Positions 1 to 12,900 of a stretch of DNA of 64,000 nucleotides are shown here, in pieces (within the stretch, counting starts at the first letter, position 1; each line of letters opens with the position of its first letter). A program made the translations under genes and the position numbers. Source of the stretch: Xestospongia muta (taxonomy: Eukaryota > Porifera > Demospongiae > Haplosclerida > Petrosiidae); NCBI GenBank assembly GCA_963693285.1, contig OY848917.1, positions 6,396,118-6,460,117 of the forward strand, given 5' to 3'. The notes beneath the pieces are model-generated. The model did no database searches and was not told where the DNA came from. It saw only the letters and a list, made by a program, of their open reading frames with translations.

Positions 1-2121
1 CATGGATGGTACAATAGTACTTTATACTCTTGATGTAACAATGCAGTTAGAACTTGAATACCTGCGAGGGAAAAGTGAAGTTGAAGTTGTAATTGATGGT
101 ATTCAGTGCACTATGGATCTCAAGGCCATGGAAGAACGTCGTGATGGTGGGATTACAAGGACAATTAAGAGAAATGTGAAGATAGAAGGTATGTAACATC
201 AATGGCTATTTATCCAGCAAATAAATATCCATACAGTGCTGGTAATATTGTTTAGGGTTTTGAAAATGTAGATCAGTTTATACATGCTCCTACTGCTGGG
301 CAAGTAATAGTCACTATGTTTTTATAAAGACTAATAATTATAAAATGCTGCTAACCTTTTCTTATTGGAATGTATTTGCTATATTGATAGTGCTTATAAT
401 AACAAAGAAGGTAGTAGTAGGTGATTGGGATTTGATTTACTTATTTTCTTATCTTAGACTATCCACCAGAGTGGGATCGTGATGCAATGACATCTGACTC
501 AGAGGTTGTCTATTATGTTAACATTTCCACTAAATCAAGTGAATATAAAAAAGCTACTTCTTTATTCCTTGAAACTTTAGGTGAATCTCATCACCATTAT
601 GAAATAGTTAAAGTGTGCCGAATACAGAACCCTGCAGAATATATGAGATACCAGAGTGTAAAAACGACTTGGTTAAGTCAAGGTAGCGTTAAAGAGAAAG
701 AGCTCTTTCATGGCACTAAGAAAGATAACATTAAATCGATATGTTCAACTGGTTTTAACAGAGGTTTTGCTGCTGAATGTAATGGTAAGATAGGCATTAT
801 GTCAGTACTATTTTACCTGTCTCTTCTTATTAGCTGCTAATTTTGGTAAAGGGGTTTACTTTGCTTTACATTCATGGTACTCACTTCAAGATAAGTACTC
901 ACCTAAAGACTCTGATGGCTACAAACATATTTTAGTGTGCTCTGTACTTGTTTGTAACACAACTCGTGGAAAAGGTGACATGAAAGTACCCCCTCCTTTA
1001 AAGGAAAATCCCCAGGTTAGTGATACATATATCATATTGGTGACAATATTCTTATAAAGTTAATGGTGGAATGCCCCTCGCCCCTCCCAATATAATTGTA
1101 AATGTTATATTATACTAGTTTTAGAAAATAGTCTGTTTATATGCTGCTTTCTTTTATATTCACACTCAAACTTAAAAGTTATAAGATATAAAATAAGAGT
1201 ATAATCATCCTATAATAGTTTGAGGTCCTATTGCCATAGTAATATCCTTGAATTTGATGATTGAAGAGGTGATGGAAGCTATGGAGTAACTGAATGCCAG
1301 AAAGCAAATGAGCAAGCTATAACTAGAAACTTTATAGCATGTCAGTCACAACAGCTAGAAGACAAAGAGGGAAGTTAGCATGGCTGTGAGAAACGTCAAA
1401 GCTAGCCATAGCCATTGCCATAGTGCTTGCTCTGAAGGATAATGAATTAATTGGTTACTAAATGGTCAATTGACGTGGTTTAATCTCATTCTATTTGTCT
1501 CATATGACAATAGTGTAAAATGAAGTTATATACAACTGCCTGGTACGCTTTGTGTGAGATTTAAGTTTTATTGAATTGAACAATGTTTTGGCCTAAAAAG
1601 ACCTTACAGTAGTCTGATGTTGGGATTTTTCAAATATTATTGAGATGTACTTGCTGAGTCAATCTTCAGATATAAAATCAGTGCTGTATTTATCTTCATC
1701 TCTCTGACTAAGCTTGCTGTACTCTGTAATTATTCACATGTAATCATCATTGTATTGCTTACTCTGTTTACAGTGCAGTTTTTATTTCATATGTCACTTA
1801 CTTGTCACATACAGTTATAGAATAAATTGCTAAAAACAGACAAATTAATATATACTGAACTTGGGATCTGGCAAGATTAACATAAAAAGCAATAAAAACT
1901 GTAGCCTCATTTGATAAATTAAAACAATGTTATATATCTTAGGACTGCAAAGTAACTACAGGTTCAACATTAATAAAGGATGGGCACTATCGTCTTCTTC
2001 TCTTTATTTTCTCTAGATCCTATATGACACTCTAGTTGATGATGAATCTAATCCTACTATATTCGTAGCTATGAGAGACTCACAAGCTTATCCAAAATAT
2101 TGGATAACAGTGAAAATGTAA
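1..2121 (+). CDS. PARP14-like ADP-ribosyltransferase copy A (3' end only)
   Basis: Partial gene, open at the left edge. Four exons: 1-188, 458-784, 834-1015 and 2017-2121 (stop TAA); all introns are GT-AG and the frame is continuous across them, one intron being only 49 bp. Exon 1 is the end of a WWE domain (poly-ADP-ribose-binding fold; LYTLDVTMQLELEY). The other exons form the ADP-ribosyltransferase catalytic domain: His in LFHGTKKDNI, Tyr in GKGVYFAL, and a last strand IFVAMRDSQAYP with no glutamate at the third triad position. The H-Y-hydrophobic pattern is that of mono-ADP-ribosylating PARPs (PARP10/14/15 type), so mono-ADP-ribosylation is inferred. Unlike copy B, its WWE reading frame is intact (CGAGGGAAAAG where copy B has an A8 run). 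A candidate poly(A) signal AATAAA lies at 2293-2298. Exon layout is identical to the end of copy B downstream. Confidence 0.9.
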
Positions 2122-3419
2122 TTTTTTGTCAACTTTGTTTGGGTTATCTCATGTGAAGCTATGTATCTACAAACAGATGTTGACATTTATTTAATGTGCT
2201 TCTTTATGCCTAAACTATATGTTTGCTCTTTGCTTTTAGCCATATTCTATTTATGTAACGGTTTTTTAGTCCAATTTGATTGTAATGTTACCAATAAATT
2301 ATATATTAATGTATATTAAAATTACAGATTGCAAGATATGCATTTCACATAGTAACTTCCAATAAAAGAATGAATAGAAACAACAATAATGAATTGAACC
2401 ATATAACATGTCCATATATACTTCAATAATAATTATCAGGAAGGTGGTTGCACTTCATATATGGAGGGACAATGAAAGAAGTATGAAGTAACAACTGTTA
2501 ACATTCAAAGAAATGAAGTTGGCTACATCAAATCTTTGTGTTCTTATTCTGTTAAAATAATTAAACTATAAAGTTTTGAAGACTTTGTTATACAGATATT
2601 TATGAATTTACATGATGTATCTACTTTTAGACCTATACTAAAGTGACTATTTCAACTTTGACCTTTGACAATGACATTTACGAATTTTATATAGAAAGTC
2701 ATTAATTATCTTTGTTGTACTTATGAATCTTGTTTTTACAATTACATATCTCTATAGCTCTGACACTATAATATATTGTTATCTATGATAGTATAAAGCC
2801 TTTTGATTATATGTAGCTAGTATATTATAATGAATTGTTCATTGTTGTATTACAGACTGTACATAAGTGCTTATGTCATCATGAAGCTATTCTGTTACGG
2901 TGTGATAAGAAATGGAGTTTATAGCTTTAGAACATCATCCCAATCTCCTCCAGCTCATAGGAGCCACTCTAGTGAGTGTTTGTATCAACTATTGCCTACC
3001 AATAAAGAGCTGGAAGCTGGTTTTCTACCCTACCCTGCTGTTTTGACTATCAGTCAAGATAAATAGCTTATGGTCTCAACTATCTCCACCTTTATATACC
3101 AGACCCTATAGAGATTCTGGCACTGCTAATGTCATTCTTACACATGTGCAGTGAAATTGAAGAGTCAAGGTATCAGATACAGCTTAAGTAATCTTAAATA
3201 ATTATTGGTGAAATAGTCAATCTAGGAAATCCAGCATATTCTCCAGAAAAAGTCATGTCCCAAGTCACCATTCTCCTGCAATGTTTGTTTACAGTCATAT
3301 TCCTGATGTAGCAGACTGACGATGTTATTTTAATACTATATTTAATGACTGACATTACTATGCAAGTTTAACCATAAGTCTCTCTCAGTCATCTCAATCC
3401 CTCCCTATGTGAGATGTTG

Positions 3420-4345
3420 CAACAAGATAATGCAGAATGGAGCATATCCTTCAAGAGCTATAAGTGAAACTGAGCAAAGATATACTCATAGGTGCAAAAA
3501 GAGTCTCTCCATTGCTGGACATGTTGTAAATTCTTAATTATGTTCAGGGTAAGCATATCCAGTTAGAAATCAATCCCAAATCTCTTGTACCTCTCCTGAG
3601 TAAGGCCAATCTCACCAACCTTCTATTTCATATCCTGCATTATTGATTATAGATTGATAAATTTGATTATTCCATATTCCTGGGAAGCTACAGTATACAT
3701 GAACACTCTCCCCTACTCTAATAGAGCCCATTAACTTTGAATGAAAAGGAGAACAGGTGATGACAAAGGTGCTAACCAAATCAATTTTGACTGATTTTCT
3801 TACAAACAACCTGTTATTATATTGTAATTGTATAATGATCCCTAAAGATCTTCAAATAGAAACCTTACAAGACTATACCCTGATCACCTAGGTATTATGA
3901 AATACCATCAGAGACTTAAATCAACAGTGTGGAAGCCAAGTGTCTCTAAAAAGATCAAAGAATTTGTAAAAGCCTGTATGTCGTATGTTTCAGACCACAG
4001 TCCCTCTTAAAGAATTGTTACTTCAAACACCACTCCCTATCTATCCTTGGGAAAAATAGGAGTAGATTTGTGCCAATTTAAAGGGTAAACATACTTGGAT
4101 GTAAGGGACTATTATTGCAAATATGTGGAAGTGCAAAAACTTACCTTCAACAGATCCATTTATAGTTCTTATGACTTACAGAGCAATACCTCTACCCTGG
4201 TACAAATTGATGATGGGACTTAAAGTTCATACAAATGTCCCCAAGGTGAAAAAGCTCTTGATAGTAGACTGGCTTTCATATGCACTTAGATCTGACAATT
4301 GTGACTACTATTCTTGGTTGTCTGTACTGCCATCCCTATTTTAAG
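3420..4345 (+). mobile_element. Decayed Ty3/Gypsy retrotransposon pol relic (copy A)
   Basis: Translated fragments, in several frames, resemble the end of a Gypsy pol polyprotein. At about 3550-3700 there is an RNase H-like stretch (HIQLEINPKSLVPLLS). At about 3880-3980 there is an integrase zinc-binding stretch (HLGIMKYHQRLKSTVW), and at 4123-4340 an integrase core end (FIVLMTYRAIPLPW, then VHTNVPKVKK). Stops and frameshifts interrupt all of it and no LTR was recognised. It is a dead fossil. The same relic lies at the equivalent place after copy B, so the insertion predates the duplication. Confidence 0.75.
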
Positions 4346-5315
4346 CTTGTTTGATATTTTTATCACTGTCTCTAAATTTAATGATTTTTTGAATTTATAA
4401 TTTATATATTCATTTGTATACTAATATATAATTCATGTTGATATTTATCTTTTCTCTCAATTGCTGACAATTAAAGGAGCTAGGCAATAACACATACAAA
4501 CAAAATATGGTACTGTGTATGTATATATAGTATGTAATGAGGTGTGGGCTATACAGGGCAAGAAGCCAATGTATTATTTTTAAAAACATTACAGCACTAT
4601 CCCTTTGGCCCAGAAAAAGAGGATATTACTGTATATATTCTAAATATATGTGCACTGTTACTTTATTAATTAAACTATGGATCACATAACATAGTTATTA
4701 CATTTGTTCCGAAGATGATAAATTCCCTGTTGGAGGTTTTTAACACAATTGGTTTGAAGAGAGGAGTCCATGTAATACTAGATTGGTGATGGAAACCTAT
4801 TTTTGTTGATTAAGCTTGTAGAGCCAACTTCATTCATAACTAAAGTAGCTTTATATCCATCTAGGTAGTAGGTATGCATGTTCCATATTTATGTTGTATT
4901 ATCTAATTACTTCTTAGCATGAACTTGGTCAATGTTTTAAAGGTAATAGTCAGTTCAGTAATATGAAAAATGAACACTAGTGCACATTCCATCTCTAAAC
5001 TTTATACTTTTCCTGTAAAGGTAATCTGATTTTTGTACTTTTTTAGAACATGTCAAACAAAATGGTAATCATTATCACAATGTGATGAGGCAGATGATCT
5101 AAACTTGCATTTTGAAAAATTGGCATTAAATGGTGGGGAAGGTGGCATTGACAGTGAACTTCATCCATCCACTCACCTATCTATCTATTTTTTAACTATC
5201 TATACTGAATTATACACACTGACAAAACTCATAAATGCATAGTAGATCATTGGGTTAAACATACCGCATAAATGACTACATGAGAATGAATTTTTAACTT
5301 TAAAAATTGAAGTTA

Positions 5316-5319
<4 letters not shown>

Positions 5320-5380
<61 letters not shown>

Positions 5381-5396
5381 TATATATATATATATC
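5320..5396. repeat. (AT)n microsatellite
   Basis: Nearly pure AT dinucleotide repeat with one short interruption. It lies at the right end of the duplicated flank; the equivalent tract in the other copy is at 23820-23876. Confidence 0.95.
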
Positions 5397-5449
5397 ATGC
5401 ACATGTTAAGTCATTTCAAACATAATTATATTTGCATATAGTTTGGAAT

Positions 5450-6690
5450 AGATATTATTGATTTGAAAAATTTGAGCATATCAACGGCATTAAACAACAT
5501 AGTCCTTTGTCAACTAGACATATTATTTATTGGCTACTAAAATACTAGCTTAAGTAGGGCAAAGTGCATGGATGAAAGTGACAACAACATTTAAGTACAC
5601 GACCAGCTAAAAACACAAAAGAGTAGAGCATGATAGAGAAAAAAAGATATGTATATTCAATATATATGTGACTAGCTATATATGCTAAATATACATAAAA
5701 AATACATATTAATTATGGACCGACATTAACCCATATATTATGTGTGCTCAGCTATTTAGCTAGACCCTCCTTTTTGCTGATGGTTGATTGTATATGTAGC
5801 ATACTTGGCATTTAGAAACTGTTTGTTTGATTGTGGAATTAATTCCTGGATGGATACTACATCTTTTACTCTGAACTTTACTCTTCTATTCCAAATTATG
5901 AGATATGTTTAAATTTTAGTTTGCATACCTACTGGGGATAATAACTTTTGTAATGTCTTCTTAAATGGACAACTCATTTAGTTCCAAAATGGTTTGGGTT
6001 CCCATGTCACGTTTTGAGTTACCTTATTCTTTGATATGTAAGCTCTTTATAATGTTGTGTACTACTTTATCATTGCCTGTCTCATCCCAAGTAAATCCAT
6101 TAAATATACGTTTCTATAGATATTAGAGTAGAGACACATATACTACACTGATACTAATGGTCCACAGTATTTTTGTATGGATTTCTACATTCATCCCAAC
6201 TTTGATCTTTTCTTTTTGCCACTGAAATCCCTACATCCCCTTTCATTTCTTTAAATTTTTTTTATTAAGCTTGTATATATAATATTGATAGGGTATTGAG
6301 CAGAAAGTGCCTGCATGGTTACAAATATTTATATCCAAAGCTGTGGAACAATTTATTACAGAACAAAATCCTGCAGGCTAGACACAGAGGACCAAGTGCT
6401 TTGTAAGTTTTCTGCCTTTCAATATGAGTTCACTATAGAATGTATATTTTACATAGTCACAATGTGTATGACCATTTGTCAGCATACTGTTTCATCAACA
6501 CAACTTTTCCTAATTTTTATCTGCCTAAATATAAAGCACACCTATGTAAGTTGGATTAACTATTATCTATTATAGAATAGCCACAATATGTGTACCCTAG
6601 TGCCTGCTGTAAGTAGCATTGATTAAACATGGCTTTGTTTTTAGCAATGACATTTATCTACTTAATATAAACACAAGAACATACACACAA
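5450..6690. other. Intergenic, no gene recognised
   Basis: AT-rich sequence between the end of the duplicated flank and the amylase pseudogene. A short open frame on the + strand near 6315-6575 has no recognisable domain and no splice context. I see no RNA gene or clear repeat here. Confidence 0.6.
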
Positions 6691-6691
6691 T

Positions 6692-8699
6692 TTATTCATC
6701 ATTAATATGTATATAATTGTTCCTTGTTTGCTGTCTTCTCTTTAAGAAAACGATAACTGCAATAGTAGCTAATATCATTATTAACATGACACAAATTGTG
6801 GCAGCAAATGGTACAAGAATTGAGCCTGTACATGTATAAAACAACCAAAATGTCAAATTATTTTGTAAGAAAAATAACATGCAAAAATGTACTTTAGCAA
6901 AAGTTCATTATGTACTATTTTACATATACTTGTATAAGTTTTATGTAGTTGATTAATTCATGGATCTAAGTACAGACTTAATCTTAATATGACTATACCA
7001 ATGAAGGCATATTATGCCAAAAAAGGACTTTCACTGCATGTGTGTTCTATTATTATAATTATGTAATACTCACTCAAATTTCAATTATGCTCATCCTTTG
7101 ATGTCAGATGGATGTCTAAAGGAACATCCATATCACTGGATGGATAATATATCTTTGGTAATCCATTATTAATATACACTTGAAATTATCCATTATTTAC
7201 AACTACAGAGTCAGAAGTATCTAGTTGATTGACCAGGTCTTGATTGTAGAATATATAGTAATAGAAAGCAATATGTACATACACATGTGAATAAACAATA
7301 ATAATTATATATCAGTATCTTATTTACTGATAGCAATACAATCCTACTCACTAGTTCCATCTGAGTATGGATGATATGTGATGGTACGAGTAAAGGATTG
7401 TCCACTTCCAAGGTTGGTAGTAGCCACAAACACATTACCACGAGTGAAAGCAAAGAACTGATCATCTACATATCTCTGTACTTGATCTGACTCATATAAT
7501 GAAGAGCCAACACTCTTCCTGAATTTCAACATTGTAGCAATAATTTGATAAAGTGTGTGATTAGTATTATAAGGAGGCTATAGTGACTCTATTATTAGGA
7601 TCCTGACTGCCACTAAATCCTTGTTCAGTTTCATAATATATAATAGGAATACCCTAAACAATGAGCAGTTATACATTTTAATTTACTTAATAGGGTAGTT
7701 GAAGTAAATAATAAATCAATTTAAACATTTGTCAAGGAATATATAATTAGTTATATTGACAATACTAAATTATTTTCAATACCTTAGCAAACAAATTATA
7801 GGCCAATGCATTTTGCAAAGTTTTCCAATCTGAATTTTTGCTTAGAAAGCGTGGATTATTGTGATTATCCAGAAATCCATCAAGAATATTAATACTGACA
7901 TCACTAAAAACTTGATTCTATGAGACAAAACATATAGCAATTAGAAATGTCCTATACATATTGTTCTCACTGCAGTGACTCCATCATGTATATTATTCAT
8001 TGTCTGTTTCTCTTGAAAAGCATTGTAGAGTTTATAGTACATAGGATAGTCTAGTACAGCATTTAGTGGTCCTTGATATCCTGAACAGTAATTAGGATCT
8101 CCATTAAAGACTTCTCCAATAGTAAACACACCAGCAGATTGTGAATACTCAGTCCAAAAATCTTTAGGTAACTATTAAATGCCAAGCATCATATGTACAT
8201 GTACACAAATATATACATATTATTGAGTATATGACTAACCTCTGGTGTTGTGTCAACTCGAAGTCCATCTAAATCATATTTTTGAACTTGCTCTTTGATC
8301 CAATTATTAAGAGTAGATCGAACCAAAGTTAAGATTGATTTGAGTCAAATTTTGCTGCCAATAACCATTATAACCATTGTCAGTTTGTGATGGTATTGGA
8401 GAAATCCATATAGCATTAGCTCCAAGACCTTGTATGTAATCTAACTTTTGTGCTATCCCTTTAAAAGTGCCCCCACAGTAAGTACTTAGATTATCACATG
8501 ATGTAGAATCATCAGACTCCCTTGTAAATCTATCAGTTAGTAACTATAAAGCAATGTACAAAGCAACAAAACAATATTTTAGCTAGTTGTATGTTATTGT
8601 ACTTACTTGATAGATAACTCTGTTTTTCCATTCTTCAGCAGAATGACTATCAACAGTGACTATAATGAATAGAAAAAAGAGACACAAGATTAACTTCAT
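6692..8699 (-). pseudogene. Broken alpha-amylase (GH13) gene with a membrane-tail exon
   Basis: Exons on the minus strand: 8607-8699 (signal peptide, start MKLILCLFFLFIIVTVDS), 8240-8543, 7971-8171, 7783-7917, 7352-7653, 7074-7238, and a possible last exon 6692-6824. Recognisable GH13 alpha-amylase blocks resembling fungal Taka-amylase: LTDRF...YCGGTFKGIAQKLDYIQG, GLRVDT (nucleophile Asp), FTIGEVFNGDP (acid/base Glu) and a domain C end NGLPKIYYPS. It is broken in several ways. Between NLNFGS and RSTLNNW (about 8317) the segment that should hold domain B and the DVVANH region is missing and the frame changes. The third catalytic Asp (ENHD) is Asn at 7858-7860 (DNHN). A frameshift plus stop follows NNR near 7575-7590, an in-frame TAA lies at 7186-7188, and a TGA at 7081-7083. 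The last exon encodes a hydrophobic helix and RRQQTRNNYIHINDE, unusual for a secreted amylase. Family assignment is firm; loss of function is strongly supported. Confidence 0.88.
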
Positions 8700-9014
8700 T
8701 TCTGTCACTACCAGTACTTACTATGAGGGGTGTGGCTGTTTGCTTTGCAGACAATTAACTATTAGTCTCATCCCCAGACTATCACACCCCCAAGCTAAAA
8801 GCAAAAGCAATTCAGACAAGACTATATAGTAGTCTCTTCCCAAACTACCTCGCCCCCTTAAGGGATGCCATACGGGACTAATTAACTATTATTATTATTA
8901 CACTCTGACCAGATTGACGAACATTCCCCGGGGAATCCCCAATGCCAGTTACAAAGTTGTAGTCTTAAACCATTAAAGGCGTTTTGTGTTGCTTGTTATT
9001 TAGCAGATTAGAAT
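8700..9014. promoter_or_regulatory. Divergent intergenic region, amylase pseudogene / PARP copy B
   Basis: About 315 bp between two divergently oriented starts. It is less AT-rich than its surroundings, and both 5' ends must be served from here or from inside it. No clear TATA box was recognised. Promoter function is inferred from position only. Confidence 0.4.
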
Positions 9015-9836
9015 ATGGCCAGCGACGTTATACAGTCAACGCTACAACTTTTAGGAGTTCCTGGTGATTTCAGCAAAGAAACTATTACCAAAATAATGAA
9101 CAAACATGGAGGTGAATTGGTACAAGTGAAACAAGTGAGAATGTTGTCTGATGTCGGCTTTACATTGGTAACTATAACAACAACAGAGAAGGGTGAGTCT
9201 AATCAGCTGATAACAGCAAAACCTTACGATTTGGTAATTTTTCAGAGTTTTTAAAAAAGATATTTTAATTAAACATAACCCATGACCATAAGGGTAGGAG
9301 TGTTATTGAATTTGATGAGCATTGATCATCTTGTACAAGAGTGGAGGGTTTGGATACTGTTTACCATATAATTCATTATATTGGCTAACGTTCATATTAT
9401 GTCAGCACTTTACTGTCAAACTTCCTGTTCTTTTTATGTTTGTTTGGTTAATACTGCAATAGTATATAAATGTGTCTGGAGTATGTAGTAGGGCAAGTAA
9501 TTTAGGTAATTGTCCTACTAATAATTTTGTTAATATTAATAATTCATTAATGTTTGAAAAAAGTGATTACTTGCAGCATAGTCTCTAAGAGTAGTATTGC
9601 TCAGATAGCATTTTAGGTCCTAGTTAGACACATAAAATTGTCTAACAACTTTTCAATTTTAACAGTTATTTTAACTGCTTCAATAATTGACCACAATTTA
9701 CAATTAAAACAATAATTAGATATAACATTTGGCAGACCTTCACATGTCAGTTTCCTTGCCTTGCCATTCATATTTGTCTTCTGACAACCATGGTATAAGG
9801 CCTTAGTCCTTATTAATGTAAGTTAGGAGAGAGAGA

Positions 9837-9901
<65 letters not shown>

Positions 9902-12900
9902 ACTAAAACTCTCTTAGTCCCTTTTCCTACCTCTTAGAACATGATTGCTGAAAGTTGTCTTTATAAAATAGCACATGCACGTGTCTTATAAGAAGAGTGA
10001 AGTCTGTACACATTTAGGCATAAATACTTCTAACTACTTGACAAATGAGCTCCAATATAACTAAGTATAGTATTATGAATACCAAAATGTTATGACACTC
10101 TTTGTGATATGAAACAAGTTTTTTTTAAATTTTAAGTATTGTAAATAAAGACAAAAGTGTATATGTATAGTAACAGCAGGTTTATAAACTATAATAGCTG
10201 ACAATTTTAGCATAACTATGTATATTATTATGTATATACAGTAGTATGTTGGAATTGTAATAACTTTACAATGGAAAAGTTATTACAATCACAATGTTAT
10301 CAATTGTATAGACTGTAGTCACTTTCAGTTTGAAGATAGGCAGCCTTCTTTATTACAAACAAGATTTTAATTGAAGAAATCATACTATAATTGTTTTAAA
10401 GACACTGACTACACAATGAAAGTTTCATTGTATACCGTATATCGGGAAAGATTCACGTTGCTAAATTTTTGTGAATTTCACAAATTTAACTCCATTGTAA
10501 AAATATATCTTGTTAATTTTTACAATTATGGGCATGGCAAATGGTTACGGAAAAAATTCGCAAAATTTATATTCGCGAAAAACCACAGTTTCATCAATTC
10601 GTGAAAATATCCCGACGTGAAAGTTTCCCAGTATAAGTATTGTTAATAAAGACAAAAGTGTCTAATCACTGTTTCATTATGAAACTGATTAGAGTCACAA
10701 GATCAGATAAATAGCAGAAATGTCTTAGGAAGTCCAACAGCTATACAATCCTAAAACTATAGGCATTGAAGAAAATAATGAGAAGCTTCGAGCATAATCA
10801 GGCAGATCCATTGTCATAGCACTCACAAATAATTGGTTGCTACATGTATCAGTAGTTAAAGGATATAGTTTAATTTAATTTCTCACTTTCAATTGTTGAG
10901 TTTAAGAATAGAATTCAACCATGCAAATGGTATGCTTAAAACATGATCCAAAATGATTATAGAGTAACCTATTGTATCCTATGAAGCTTATCACCACAAT
11001 TTAATAAGTGTAGGTATATACTAAACATATTCATAAAGCCAATACAATTTTTGATATTTATACTGAAATGCTATGTGAATATTAAAAATGTTAGAAATAT
11101 TGTATTAAGATCATAAATTTTTTTATTTAGGTCTTCAAGGCTTTCTAAAGCAGTTTCCTATGCAATTTAATATGAAACAAGTAGTGTTGGGTAAAATATG
11201 GCATCATACGTCTGAAATACCTTCTACAGTTATACTGGAAAACCCACCTGTTCAAGTACATGCTCAAGATCTCAACAATTATCTGACAAAAATTGGAATA
11301 GATGCTATGGCAACTGTTAATGAAAATTCTGTTCTAGTCAGACTAAATGATCCATCAGGTAGTAACACTATATATACAGTACATAATAATAATAATACTA
11401 ATAATAATAATCAGTGTTAGATCTAGAGATTGAAAAGTGGGCTTCAAATTGCATTTTAAAATAATGAAATAGAAAATCAACGATCATTTGAGTGCACTTA
11501 TTTTAGTTATTTGTAGTGAGAAATTCTACAGTCTTTCATTTTCATAAATATTGATACAGTACGACTGAGACAAAAATCTTCAATTGGAAGGCCTTCCTCT
11601 GATATAAGAAGTAGTATGTCTAGGTATTTTGTTTTCAGACAATTCCAGGTATTGCTTTTTATATAGTTTTGAGTACTGAATCCATGTTCACATTGTGCTG
11701 TTGATACTGGTACAACCAGACAGGCACTGGATAAGGTGAGAATTGCTTGAAAACATTCAGCATGTTTTGCAGCAATTACCTTCCTCCAATTTTCGCTTTA
11801 AGATCTTAAACTGCTATGGGATACTTTGAGTGTATACATTAAAGAGATTCATATTTGCTGATTGAGATGAGAACATGTTAAAAATGTATTAGATATCCTA
11901 TATCATGAGCTCTAAAACAAGTAATATTGATCCTTCTTATAGACCTATAAAGTTTGATGCGACTGCTTATAATCAACAATCAACTTGATGATCTTTGGTT
12001 ATAACTATAATATTATTGTAACCATACTGCACTCTTTATTACAATATTATTAGCAGCTGTATAGGATGATATTTTATTGGTATAATCCTTTGCTATACCA
12101 AAACATCCGTTAAGCCAACCAGATTATTATTATACTAACACATAGTATTACAATTACTTTGTTGCAATTTATAATTAAATTAAACATTTCCTATTTTCAA
12201 CAGACCTTCCATATTTAGTCACTAATTATCACACAGTCAATGATCATCGTATTGTCTTCAAAGAAGTATCCTCTCAGACCCCCAAAAATGTAACATCTGA
12301 TACGCAAAGTGGTTCTATGCTACAGGACTCTCAAAAGTCTACTGCAATTGATATTCCAAGGAAACGTAGTGATAGTATGCTATGTATAAAAAACCTTCCA
12401 GGAGATGCACATTCTTTGTCGATTGAAACCAATTTTAACTACTTATTTCAAGAAAGTGGACACACTATGACAGAATTCATACATGTACAACGTGCAAATG
12501 TTGCATATGTCAAATTTAAAAATGAAAGCTGTAAGTCATTTTTTACTATATAGTATAATTTTGTAATCAAGTTAATTACTTATACTCACAGTTACCTTTT
12601 GATTAAATCTTTTATTCATAATAAACCTTTGGTGATTTTTATTTCAATGAGTTGATTTGAACCTCATATTTTTTATCATTGTAAAGCTATATAGTTATTA
12701 CTTTTTTGTCTTATCTTATCATCTTTTAGCAATCTCCCAATTACTTGCTACTCCACCTGATGATAGTACACTACTTGGACATCCGATTAATTATTCTGTT
12801 ATTGAGGAGTCAAAGGTCAAAACACTTAATGTGTTAGTTGTGGATGGGCTCCCTTCTCACATCAGTGGTATTGACCAATATCTTTGTATCTACCTGAAGA

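Larger units (their letters stand above)
2122..5445 (+). repeat. Segmental duplication, downstream flank of PARP copy A
   Basis: This non-coding stretch is repeated at 20702-23920 after PARP copy B, in the same order and orientation. Similarity is moderate just after the gene and becomes very high (about 95% by eye) from about 4440 to 5310. It includes a decayed Gypsy pol relic and ends with an AT microsatellite, after which the two copies become unrelated near 5445 and 23920. No gene is seen apart from the relic. Confidence 0.85.

Noticed and set aside
4123..4344. Independent gene encoding a 73-residue protein
   Set aside because: It is the integrase-end piece of the Gypsy relic, repeated in the second flank.
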